This document shows positions 1 to 5,711 of a DNA stretch of 5,711 nucleotides, piece by piece; positions within the stretch are counted from its first letter, which is position 1; each line of letters starts with the position of its first letter. The stretch comes from CAYJAD01 sp964372165 (GTDB taxonomy: Bacteria; Desulfobacterota; Desulfovibrionia; Desulfovibrionales; Desulfovibrionaceae): the NCBI GenBank assembly GCA_964372165.1, contig CAYJPT010000151.1, positions 1 to 5,711 of the forward strand. Reading direction: 5' to 3'. Both the position numbers and the translations under genes were made by a program. Below the pieces are notes generated by a model that was given only the letters and a program-made list of their open reading frames with translations, made no database searches and was not told the origin of the DNA.

Positions 1-84
1 ATCTTTAACATCTACGTCTTCCTTACCAAGCACTAAGGCAAGGACACTTTCCATAGGGAAGACTTTACGAGCAACATCAGACAT
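1..84 (-). CDS. qmoD: Start of a small gene in the qmoD position (3'-truncated)
   Basis: Only the first 28 codons are visible, beginning MSDVARKVFP and continuing through a short hydrophobic stretch (ESVLALVLG) to an acidic and basic end (KEDVDVKD); the frame runs off the window. A very strong ribosome binding site precedes the ATG, and there is no terminator in the 61 bp after qmoC, so the gene is probably transcribed with qmoABC. In Desulfovibrio vulgaris a conserved hypothetical gene, qmoD, follows qmoC and has been studied together with qmoABC in deletion work on sulfate reduction. The symbol here rests on position, not on a recognised domain. The molecular function is unknown. An unrelated small gene in the same place is possible. 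Confidence 0.6.
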   Translation of the reverse strand, partial: MSDVARKVFPMESVLALVLGKEDVDVKD

Positions 85-89
85 AACGG

Positions 90-99
90 CCTCCTCCTT
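90..99 (-). promoter_or_regulatory. Strong ribosome binding site of the gene after qmoC
   Basis: AAGGAGGAGG on the minus strand, 5 nt before ATG 84-82, is a near-ideal Shine-Dalgarno. It selects this ATG over the in-frame Met at codon 11 of the same reading frame. It also shows that the truncated frame is a translated gene. Confidence 0.8.
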
Positions 100-145
100 G
101 GGAGATCGGAGTATTTATAAGTTAGGTAGTCACCAAAATTGATGG

Positions 146-1336
146 CTAACTACGCCCCACCATGCGCACATAAGTTAGTGCGGCTGTTCTGTACACAAAG
201 TGCCCAAGTTTTGACCAAGGCAGGTATGCAAAGAGCATCCATACAAAGACCAAGTGCAAATAGTACACACAAAAAGCAGGTTTAAGTGCGTCTAACAGGC
301 GGAACATCTGACTGAGTATGCCAGTGACACCCACAGCCCAGATTATGCCTAAAAGATACCAATCATAAAAGCTTGAACCTTGAAATTTAGGATTAAGCTT
401 CATACGGCGTAAGGTGAGCATGCCTAAACCAAATAGCATGGCAAGTGCACCTATATTTGCAAGTATTTTTACAGGATTAGCTTGATCTAAAGGCGTTGGC
501 ATTTTTATAGCAGGAAATACCATTCCGCCCCAAGATGCACCAGCTACCACTGCTGTAACCAAAGCCAGTGCAACAAAGGAGAACACAAGGGCTAAGTGAC
601 CCCATTTACGTCCTGTTTTAGCGCAAGTTTCATCTTCAGTATCAGTTGGAACCTGGCAGCTGCTAAACTTTTTATGTGTGATTATTTCTTCAACAATCAC
701 GTCATAAAGATGCAAATACCATGGCTTTGTTGGCCCAAGCATAAGTATTGTACCTTCAGGCTTGAAATTGTCTATAAGGCGCATAACACCTTTATATAAG
801 ACAAAAGCAGCTGAAAAGAAGGTAATCATAAATATGGGGTCAATAACATATAATATGTGGAACATTTCGCTAAAAACAATACGACCATCTGCTGCACGAA
901 CAAACCACTCACCACCATTAAATTCTGCTCTAATCCACCAAATAATTAGCCAGAAGAGAGCGGGAATGCCAAATAACATGGGGAGACCCTTGGAAGAGCT
1001 CATCCATTTACCAATGATTGATGGTTGTGTTAGATCACGATAGACCATATTGCGCGCTGCGGACATAAGGTCAGCAGGGCGTGCACCACGTGGGCATAAA
1101 TCTGCGCAATTACCACAATTGTGGCAAAGCCATAAATCTATGTCCTTGGCAAGTTTGTCTTTTAGCCCCCACGAAGCCCACACCATTTCTTTACGTGGGT
1201 AGGGGTTATTGTCCGGTGATACGGGGCAGGCAACGGAGCAGGTAGCGCATTGATAACACTTTTTAAGTGTTTCACCGCCGGCTGCTTGTAGCTCGCGCAC
1301 AAATTCCGTATCAGGTTTTATTGTGTGTTGTGCCAT
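146..1336 (-). CDS. qmoC: QmoC, HdrC/HdrE-like membrane subunit of the Qmo complex
   Basis: QmoC anchors the Qmo complex and connects it to menaquinol. It is a fusion of an HdrC-like Fe-S domain and an HdrE/NarI-like membrane domain. The 396-residue protein has two [4Fe-4S] motifs in the first 85 residues: C27, C30, C33, C37-P and C71, C74, C77, C81-P. It then shows about six hydrophobic helices, roughly at 118-137, 160-181, 247-270, 288-309, 325-345 and 355-374. Known QmoC carries b-type haems. Histidines that could serve are H160, H209, H247, H361 and H379; which are ligands cannot be told from sequence alone. A hydrophilic loop at 220-245 contains C227 and C238. There is no signal peptide, as fits an N-terminal domain in the cytoplasm. 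The gene starts 9 nt after qmoB and ends with TAG at 148-146; no terminator follows before the next gene. Confidence 0.95.
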   Translation of the reverse strand: MAQHTIKPDTEFVRELQAAGGETLKKCYQCATCSVACPVSPDNNPYPRKEMVWASWGLKDKLAKDIDLWLCHNCGNCADLCPRGARPADLMSAARNMVYRDLTQPSIIGKWMSSSKGLPMLFGIPALFWLIIWWIRAEFNGGEWFVRAADGRIVFSEMFHILYVIDPIFMITFFSAAFVLYKGVMRLIDNFKPEGTILMLGPTKPWYLHLYDVIVEEIITHKKFSSCQVPTDTEDETCAKTGRKWGHLALVFSFVALALVTAVVAGASWGGMVFPAIKMPTPLDQANPVKILANIGALAMLFGLGMLTLRRMKLNPKFQGSSFYDWYLLGIIWAVGVTGILSQMFRLLDALKPAFCVYYLHLVFVWMLFAYLPWSKLGHFVYRTAALTYVRMVGRS

Positions 1337-1341
1337 GCCTT

Positions 1342-1348
1342 CCTCCTA
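1342..1348 (-). promoter_or_regulatory. Ribosome binding site of qmoC overlapping the qmoB stop
   Basis: TAGGAGG on the minus strand is both the qmoB stop codon (TAG) and the Shine-Dalgarno of qmoC, 5 nt before the ATG at 1336-1334. This fixes the qmoC start and suggests coupled translation. Confidence 0.8.
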
Positions 1349-3640
1349 CATGCCCTTGAACGGGTTGGGGCCCATGGTAATTATACGACTAACAAAACCA
1401 TCAATTAAGTCAGGTACTTTATCGTATTCATCTATGGCTACTTCAAGTTGCTCTACCCGTTCTGGTTCAACGCCAAGACGATTCAAGGTTTCAGCTATAT
1501 TTTCTTTACGACGATTACAAATTTCAGAGCCTTTTACAAAGTGGCACTGGTAGTCATCACCGTATTTGCAGCCAAGTAGCATAACACCGTCAAAGCCTTT
1601 ACTCATGGCGTCAGAAACCCATATGGCGTTAATTGAACCAAGGCAACGTACCGGTATAATACGTGCGTATGGACTCCATGGTTTACGACGCATACCTGCC
1701 ATATCAAGAGCAGGGTAAGCATCATTTTCACAGGCTAAGATTAAGATACGAGGACCATCATTTTTGAAGTCTTTTGGTACTGTAACTTCACGAATCATGG
1801 AACCAATTTGGTCAATATTATAGTTATCAAAGGAAATTACACGCTCAGGGCATGCACCAAAACATGTTCCGCAACGTCTGCAACGTGCAGGATTTGGTTT
1901 TGGTGTTCCTTTTTCGTCATCATCAAGCGCACCAAATGGGCATTCCTCTGTGCAACGTTTACACTGGGTGCAACGCACAAAGTTAAAGATGGGGTATGAA
2001 AGGTCACCAGAACGTGGATGCACTGCAACACCATGACTTGCTGCTTCAATACATTGTATTGCTTTTAATGCAGCACCATAGGCGTCTTCTTCACAAGCGT
2101 CCATGGTCATGGGTTGGCGTACACAACCTGCGGCATATACACCGGTACGGCGTGTTTCATAAGGGAAGCAGATATAGTTTGAATCAGTAAAACCATCAAA
2201 CAAATCAAGGTCTGGAAAATCAGGACCTTGACGATAGTCAAACTGAACTATAGCTTCTTTAGCAGTTGTTGGAACAATACCAGTTGGTAAAACCACAGCG
2301 TCAACATCTATATCAAAATCCATACCAAGCAAAGTATTGGCACAAGAAACTTTAAGAGCTTCGCCATTTTGTACTATGCTTGTTACATCGGCTTTGGTCA
2401 TCATAATGCCAAGGCGATCTTGAGCATGTTTATAATAACGCTCTAAAAGCCCTTGTACAACCATGTGTTTATACAAAATGAAAACTTGAGCGCCTTCATC
2501 GGCATCACAAACTGCATTGGCAAGACGTAAGGCTGCTACAGAAGATACTGAATTTGAGTATCCAAGATGACGTATGCTTTCAAGGTCTTCTTTAATAAAG
2601 CTTGGTGCTTCTTCACCTTCAACAGGGCAAGAGTTTGCACTTGGTGCATTTGCTTGCTCTGCATTTGCTTCATCAGCATTTTCACTTGAACATCCACAAG
2701 AACACGCTTTTGCAGCTTCTTCAGCCATGGTTGTATCTAAGATAAATGCAACACGTTTTGCATTAACTTTGCCTTCGCGTAAAAGCTTACCAAATTCACC
2801 GGCATGATACACATTTGGTAATGTACCATAGCCCATTGGAGCAAGATATTTGTTGGCATCTAGCGGAACCCAACCAGTGGCAAGTACAACAGCACCAACA
2901 GGTACTTCTACATCACCATTAGGGGTTGTAAGCATAGCAACAAATTCACCTGGCTGACCAGCAAGTTTATTAATGCCTGAACTTGTGTATACAGTAATCT
3001 TAGCAGTACCCTTAACAGCAGCAATTTTTGCTTCAAGCCCCGAAGGTTGTGGTTCTGCCCAAGGAGCTTTAAGTGGAGTGGCATTTGGAATATTATTTAC
3101 ATGCCCACCAAGGACATCTGATTTTTCAACTAAAACAACTTCATAATCAGCTGCAGCAAGTTGTAAAGCAGAGGTTAGACCTGTCCAACCACCACCAAGT
3201 ACCAAGACTCGCTTGATGCCTTCCACTACAGAACCTACAGGCGGATTAGCTTTTTGTAATTTAACAACGCCCATATTAACATAATCAAGAGCCATCTGAC
3301 TTAGTAATTCAGGAGCGGTATGCGATAAAGGTGAACCATCTGGATTTTTATAAGCCAAAACACATTGTTCACGCAGGTTAACACGCTCAACCATTACTTC
3401 ACCAAAGGCATAGATTGATGTGTCATTTCTTGGGCTAGTACCACAAATTAATACACCATCAAGCTCATTGGCAGCAATGTCTTCTTGAATGCTTGATAAA
3501 GCATTGGCAAGTACCGGATAGCTTTTTACAACAGGGGTAAGGTCTCCCCATTTGCTGCTAACGGCGGCAACCATATCATCAATAGCTATGCCACCTCCGA
3601 TGTTTTGCACATCAAAATAAACACCTATCTTTGTGGCCAT
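1346..3640 (-). CDS. qmoB: QmoB, HdrA/MvhD-like FAD and iron-sulfur subunit of the Qmo complex
   Basis: QmoB is the large soluble flavin/Fe-S subunit of QmoABC and is thought to be the part that contacts AprBA. It has 764 residues. Residues 1-130 resemble the N-terminal domain of HdrA (IGVYFDVQNIGGG at 5-17, CGTSPRND at 66-73, NLREQC at 88-93), but the cysteines found near the HdrA N-terminus are absent. The FAD Rossmann motif LGGGWTGLTSA is at 148-158 with LGGHV at 177-181; TGIVP (453-457) and YAAGC (502-506) follow. Two [4Fe-4S] motifs are at C557, C560, C563, C567 and C587, C590, C593, C597. The C-terminus from about 630 is MvhD-like, a domain that carries a [2Fe-2S] cluster in hydrogenase/Hdr systems, with Cys at 637, 666, 691, 699 and 708. 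A low-complexity, cysteine-containing insertion at about 311-346 is unusual. The stop (TAG, 1348-1346) overlaps the ribosome binding site of qmoC. Confidence 0.95.
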   Translation of the reverse strand: MATKIGVYFDVQNIGGGIAIDDMVAAVSSKWGDLTPVVKSYPVLANALSSIQEDIAANELDGVLICGTSPRNDTSIYAFGEVMVERVNLREQCVLAYKNPDGSPLSHTAPELLSQMALDYVNMGVVKLQKANPPVGSVVEGIKRVLVLGGGWTGLTSALQLAAADYEVVLVEKSDVLGGHVNNIPNATPLKAPWAEPQPSGLEAKIAAVKGTAKITVYTSSGINKLAGQPGEFVAMLTTPNGDVEVPVGAVVLATGWVPLDANKYLAPMGYGTLPNVYHAGEFGKLLREGKVNAKRVAFILDTTMAEEAAKACSCGCSSENADEANAEQANAPSANSCPVEGEEAPSFIKEDLESIRHLGYSNSVSSVAALRLANAVCDADEGAQVFILYKHMVVQGLLERYYKHAQDRLGIMMTKADVTSIVQNGEALKVSCANTLLGMDFDIDVDAVVLPTGIVPTTAKEAIVQFDYRQGPDFPDLDLFDGFTDSNYICFPYETRRTGVYAAGCVRQPMTMDACEEDAYGAALKAIQCIEAASHGVAVHPRSGDLSYPIFNFVRCTQCKRCTEECPFGALDDDEKGTPKPNPARCRRCGTCFGACPERVISFDNYNIDQIGSMIREVTVPKDFKNDGPRILILACENDAYPALDMAGMRRKPWSPYARIIPVRCLGSINAIWVSDAMSKGFDGVMLLGCKYGDDYQCHFVKGSEICNRRKENIAETLNRLGVEPERVEQLEVAIDEYDKVPDLIDGFVSRIITMGPNPFKGM
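2646..2690 (-). repeat. Three imperfect 15-bp tandem repeats inside qmoB
   Basis: On the plus strand three consecutive 15-bp units start with GCATTTGCT, GCATTTGCT and GCATTTTCA at 2646, 2661 and 2676. The period is five codons, so reading frame is kept, and the units encode pentapeptides of form xxNAx (SENAD, EANAE, QANAP; residues 319-333). They sit beside the Cys-Ser-Cys-Gly-Cys stretch in a loop of QmoB. Replication slippage is a likely origin. Confidence 0.6.
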
Positions 3641-3642
3641 GC

Positions 3643-4881
3643 TTAGCTACCCCCTTTAACCGTTTGTATTGCCTTCATGGCAGCAGAGGTCCCAGATTGT
3701 GCGGAGCGCATGACATCAAGAGGCATATGCGCACAGCCAGCAGTAAAGATACCAGCTTCTTCACCATTTATAACAAAACCGTCTTCATCAATGGCAACAG
3801 GAAGTGGTAATTTTTCCCCAGCCAAAGATGGTTGCATGCCGGTAGCAAGTACGGCCATATCATAATTTAAGGTCAGTTTTTCGCCGCGTATAGCGTCTTC
3901 AACTGTGAGGATTACACCGCCATTTTCATTTGCTTTGGCATCGGCCACCTTGCCCTTAACAAAATTCACGTTGGGGAATGACTGTACCTTTTCAAGCACA
4001 TTCATATATCTTCCAGGGGTACGTAAATCTATGTAGAAAATAGTAATTTGTACATCAGGGTTTTGTTCTGCAAGGTATTGCGCTTGCTTAAGTGAAGCCA
4101 TACAGCATATGTATGAGCAATAGTTAAGATGATTTTGATCTCGTGAGCCAGCACATTGCACAAAAGCTACATTTTGCGGTACACGACCATCACTTGGGCG
4201 TACAATTTTACCAGATGTTGGACCAAATGGTGATGCAAGTCGCTCTAACTGCATATTTGATACACAGTCAGAAATACTGCCACCGCCAAGATTGGTAAGC
4301 TTTGACATATCATATGGCTTCCAACCAGTAGCAATAACAATTGAACCAACTTCTAAATCAATGGTTTTTTCTGTTTCGTCCATGTCAATAAATTGCTGTC
4401 CACTAACTTTTGCACTATCTGACTTTGAAAGTGTTTTAGGGTCAAGGACGTAACGTCCAGGGAAAGCAAATGGCATGGAGCGGTAAATTGCTTTACGCTT
4501 TGAAAGTCCAAAATCAAAATCGTTAGAGGTTTCACCTTCCAAGGTAGAGGCCAAAAGGCCAAAGTCAACATTATATGGCGCAGTATAGCGCGGTGCAATG
4601 CGAACTTTTACCGTGTAATTATTTTTCTGTCCTTTTAGCTCAATTACCTCAGCTAAGGTAAAGAACTTTATGCGCGGATTTTTCCTGATGCGTTGGAACT
4701 GAATTTCCAGACCGCAGGAGGGGGGACAGAGTTTAGGAAAGTACTTGTTGAGCTGCGCCACTCTACCGCCTAGAAAGGGACTTTTTTCTACAATGTAGAC
4801 TTGATAGCCCAGTTCCGCCGCTTCTATGGCAGCTGTAAGGCCAGAAAAGCCGCCGCCCACGACGAGGATGGAGTTGGACAT
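3643..4881 (-). CDS. qmoA: QmoA, HdrA-like FAD subunit of the quinone-interacting membrane-bound oxidoreductase
   Basis: QmoA is a cytoplasm-facing flavoprotein of the QmoABC complex, which links the menaquinone pool to APS reductase. The protein has 412 residues, the usual size for the family. The N-terminus is a Rossmann FAD motif, VVGGGFSGLTAA at 7-18, followed by the family signature FLGGR at 36-40. FPKLCPPSC at 48-56 occupies the place of the HdrA CxxC loop, here CxxxC. QCAGSRDQN (242-250) and YCSYICC (254-260) match the HdrA segment that supplies cysteines to an Fe-S site beside the flavin. A second nucleotide-binding segment ends in VLATGMQP (344-351), and FTAGCAH (379-385) resembles the last FAD-contact motif. 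It is much shorter than full HdrA, lacking its N-terminal and ferredoxin parts. The stop (TAA, 3645-3643) is only 2 nt before qmoB. Whether the HdrA-like cysteines hold a cluster in QmoA cannot be decided from sequence. Confidence 0.95.
   Translation of the reverse strand: MSNSILVVGGGFSGLTAAIEAAELGYQVYIVEKSPFLGGRVAQLNKYFPKLCPPSCGLEIQFQRIRKNPRIKFFTLAEVIELKGQKNNYTVKVRIAPRYTAPYNVDFGLLASTLEGETSNDFDFGLSKRKAIYRSMPFAFPGRYVLDPKTLSKSDSAKVSGQQFIDMDETEKTIDLEVGSIVIATGWKPYDMSKLTNLGGGSISDCVSNMQLERLASPFGPTSGKIVRPSDGRVPQNVAFVQCAGSRDQNHLNYCSYICCMASLKQAQYLAEQNPDVQITIFYIDLRTPGRYMNVLEKVQSFPNVNFVKGKVADAKANENGGVILTVEDAIRGEKLTLNYDMAVLATGMQPSLAGEKLPLPVAIDEDGFVINGEEAGIFTAGCAHMPLDVMRSAQSGTSAAMKAIQTVKGGS
3649..3655 (-). 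promoter_or_regulatory. Ribosome binding site of qmoB inside the end of qmoA
   Basis: The purine-rich AGGGGGT on the minus strand lies in the last codons of qmoA, with about 8 nt to the qmoB ATG (3640-3638). Ribosomes ending qmoA terminate within this initiation region, suggesting translational coupling. Confidence 0.55.
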
Positions 4882-4890
4882 CCGTAATAT

Positions 4891-4896
4891 CCTCCC
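4891..4896 (-). promoter_or_regulatory. Ribosome binding site of qmoA
   Basis: GGGAGG on the minus strand ends 9 nt before the ATG at 4881-4879. It supports this start, which also puts the FAD-binding Rossmann motif at the very N-terminus as expected. Confidence 0.75.
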
Positions 4897-4931
4897 TGCG
4901 TTAGTATTCTCACATTAATTTGCGTACATTA

Positions 4932-4961
4932 AATATACTCATAAATCAATATGGAAGAAAA
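4932..4961 (-). promoter_or_regulatory. Possible sigma70-type promoter for qmoABC
   Basis: Read on the minus strand, a good -10-like hexamer TATATT (4937-4932; 5 of 6 to TATAAT) lies 18 nt after a weak -35-like TTTTCT (4961-4956) that overlaps the T-tract of the preceding terminator. Transcription would start near 4925 and leave an untranslated leader of about 40 nt. The region is generally AT-rich, so chance matches are easy. The main argument is that two terminators lie upstream and the operon needs a promoter after them. Confidence 0.3.
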
Positions 4962-4988
4962 AAAGGCAACCACAAAATAACGGTCGCC
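4958..4988 (-). terminator. Rho-independent terminator upstream of qmoA
   Basis: On the minus strand GGCGACC (4988-4982) pairs with GGTTGCC (4971-4965) as a 7-bp stem with one G-U pair and a 10-nt AT-rich loop. It is followed directly by seven T residues (4964-4958). This is the classic form of an intrinsic terminator. It is the second hairpin in the aprA-qmoA gap and lies 77 nt before the qmoA start, so it would limit read-through from apr into qmo. Confidence 0.72.
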
Positions 4989-5000
4989 TCCACGATCGCT

Positions 5001-5016
5001 GACTAAATTAATAGTC
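5001..5016. repeat. Short inverted repeat GACTA-N6-TAGTC
   Basis: The two 5-bp arms are perfect complements around an AT-only 6-bp centre, giving a 16-bp dyad. It lies between the two terminator hairpins of the aprA-qmoA intergenic region. It might be a protein-binding operator or just a weak RNA hairpin. I do not recognise it as a known regulator site, and an arm length of 5 can arise by chance. Confidence 0.35.
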
Positions 5017-5027
5017 TTTACCCCAAA

Positions 5028-5063
5028 CAAATAAAAGTACGGGGATGCCCCGAGGGGCATCCC
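5028..5063 (-). terminator. Terminator-like hairpin after aprA
   Basis: Read on the minus strand, GGGATGCCC (5063-5055), loop CTCG, then GGGCATCCC (5050-5042) form a perfect 9-bp GC-rich stem with a tetraloop. It begins 14 nt past the aprA stop. The tail after it is T-rich but interrupted and starts a few bases late (ACTTTTATTTGTTT), so it may be a weaker intrinsic terminator, or a 3'-end stabilising hairpin for the apr transcript. Confidence 0.75.
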
Positions 5064-5076
5064 ATACAAGTTCCTG

Positions 5077-5711
5077 CTATTCAGGAATAATTTGATAGTA
5101 CGGCTTTTTGAACAGTTTTGTTTCACCTGTTGCTGGATCGTACTTGGAGTTAACAAAGCATTTCCATTTGCCGTCATCAAGACCCATATGGTCGGCTCTG
5201 TAGTAGAAGCCAGGGTAGCGTGACTCTTCACGGAAACGAATGTGTTGCATGTGTAAGCGAACTGTCCATAGACGGTGATAGTTTTCCCAGCAGCGTAGAA
5301 GCTCATGAAGGTCACGAGCAGCAAGCTTGTAGGAATCTTCTTCAAGCATGGCAAGTAAATGGAAGCCAGTGGCTAGAAGTGCAGCAGAAGTTGTATAGTA
5401 GGTAGATACACCACCACCATATTCGTCAGTGCACTTTACAAGACGCATCATGAAGTTCTTTGGAGAGATGTAGTTAGGGTTAACTACTGGATCTGTTGAA
5501 GCATCTTTACCTTCCATGTAATTGTAATATGGACGATAAATTAGTTGCTTAAGTTCATCAGCAGTTTCTTTGAAGGAAGGTGTATAATCTTTGTGATCAA
5601 GGCACCAACGAACCATTTGCTTACCGCAAATACGTCCTTCAGCGTGAGAACCGGATGAGAACTTGTGACCAGATGCGCCAACACCGTCAGCACATGTCCA
5701 AAGACCTTCAA
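5077..5711 (-). CDS. aprA: Adenylylsulfate (APS) reductase subunit alpha, C-terminal part (5'-truncated)
   Basis: AprA is the FAD-containing catalytic subunit of dissimilatory APS reductase, a cytoplasmic AprAB enzyme that reduces adenosine-5'-phosphosulfate to sulfite plus AMP. The reading frame is open to the window edge and continues 31 codons upstream of the first in-window Met (codon 5616-5614), so that Met is internal. About 210 codons are visible, against roughly 660 for the whole protein. The recognisable stretch TCADGVGASGHKFSSGSHAE, near the start of the fragment, is a hallmark of AprA in the flavoprotein (fumarate reductase/succinate dehydrogenase-like) fold. It is followed by the helical and C-terminal domain, with ESRYPGFYYRADHMG and the end PYYQIIPE. 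The stop is TAG at 5079-5077. A strong hairpin starts 14 nt after the stop. aprB would be expected upstream, outside the window. The identity is confident; the truncation is only due to the window boundary. Confidence 0.96.
   Translation of the reverse strand, partial: EGLWTCADGVGASGHKFSSGSHAEGRICGKQMVRWCLDHKDYTPSFKETADELKQLIYRPYYNYMEGKDASTDPVVNPNYISPKNFMMRLVKCTDEYGGGVSTYYTTSAALLATGFHLLAMLEEDSYKLAARDLHELLRCWENYHRLWTVRLHMQHIRFREESRYPGFYYRADHMGLDDGKWKCFVNSKYDPATGETKLFKKPYYQIIPE

Noticed and set aside
596..1043. Two overlapping plus-strand open frames (596-799 and 762-1043)
   Set aside because: They lie wholly antisense to the well-supported qmoC, have no clear ribosome binding site and encode composition typical of a reverse-strand shadow.
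2560..2720. Frameshift or assembly error in qmoB around the low-complexity segment
   Set aside because: The frame is open and HdrA-like sequence resumes on both sides; the repeat period of 15 bp keeps the frame.
4892..4920. Rex- or HcpR-like binding site before qmoA (AATGTGAGAATACTAACG on the minus strand)
   Set aside because: Only a TGTGA half-site is present; the second half does not match a TTCACAA or GTCACAA arm, so it is not supported.
4929..5354. Minus-strand open frame of 141 codons overlapping the aprA end
   Set aside because: It is in another frame of aprA, runs through both terminator hairpins and resembles no family; the aprA frame is clearly the real one.
5614..5616. Met at 5616-5614 as the start of a 179-residue protein
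   Set aside because: The same frame continues upstream to the window edge with recognisable AprA sequence (TCADGVGASGHKFSSG), so this Met is internal.
1..5711. Mobile elements, CRISPR arrays, tRNA or rRNA genes
   Set aside because: No transposase, regular spacer-repeat array, cloverleaf or rRNA-like sequence was seen; coding genes fill nearly the whole window.

Overview
The window carries the junction between the APS reductase genes and the Qmo membrane-complex operon of a dissimilatory sulfate-reducing bacterium. Everything recognisable is on the minus strand, so the genes read from high to low coordinates. The order aprA, qmoA, qmoB, qmoC and then a small downstream gene in the qmoD position is the arrangement known from Desulfovibrio-type sulfate reducers such as D. 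vulgaris. The Qmo proteins also have the Desulfovibrio-type architecture, with a membrane QmoC made of an HdrC-like and an HdrE-like part. The DNA is moderately AT-rich, unlike the GC-rich D. vulgaris, so a lower-GC member of the Desulfovibrionales or a relative is likely. I cannot name a species.

Layout, in direction of transcription. (1) 5711-5077: the C-terminal 210 codons of aprA, the catalytic flavoprotein subunit of APS reductase; its start lies outside the window. (2) 5076-4882: a 195-bp intergenic region with two successive terminator-like hairpins, a short inverted repeat between them and a possible promoter after them. (3) 4881-3643: qmoA, an HdrA-like FAD protein. (4) 3640-1346: qmoB, an HdrA-like FAD protein with two [4Fe-4S] motifs and a C-terminal MvhD-like domain. 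(5) 1336-146: qmoC, a ferredoxin-like domain plus about six membrane helices. (6) 145-85: a 61-bp gap with no terminator. (7) 84-1: the first 28 codons of a small gene, probably qmoD, cut by the window edge.

Together these genes encode the electron path for APS reduction. QmoC is thought to take electrons from menaquinol in the membrane and QmoA/QmoB to pass them in the cytoplasm towards AprBA, which reduces adenosine-5'-phosphosulfate to sulfite and AMP. qmoA, qmoB and qmoC are packed with gaps of 2 and 9 nt, which suggests one transcript with translational coupling. The two terminators suggest that qmo is at least partly transcribed separately from apr.

This is mostly a well-known energy-metabolism locus, and I see no mobile element, CRISPR array, tRNA or rRNA. 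The points most worth a second look are the truncated downstream gene, a repeat-built cysteine-containing insertion in QmoB, and the tandem-terminator intergenic region.
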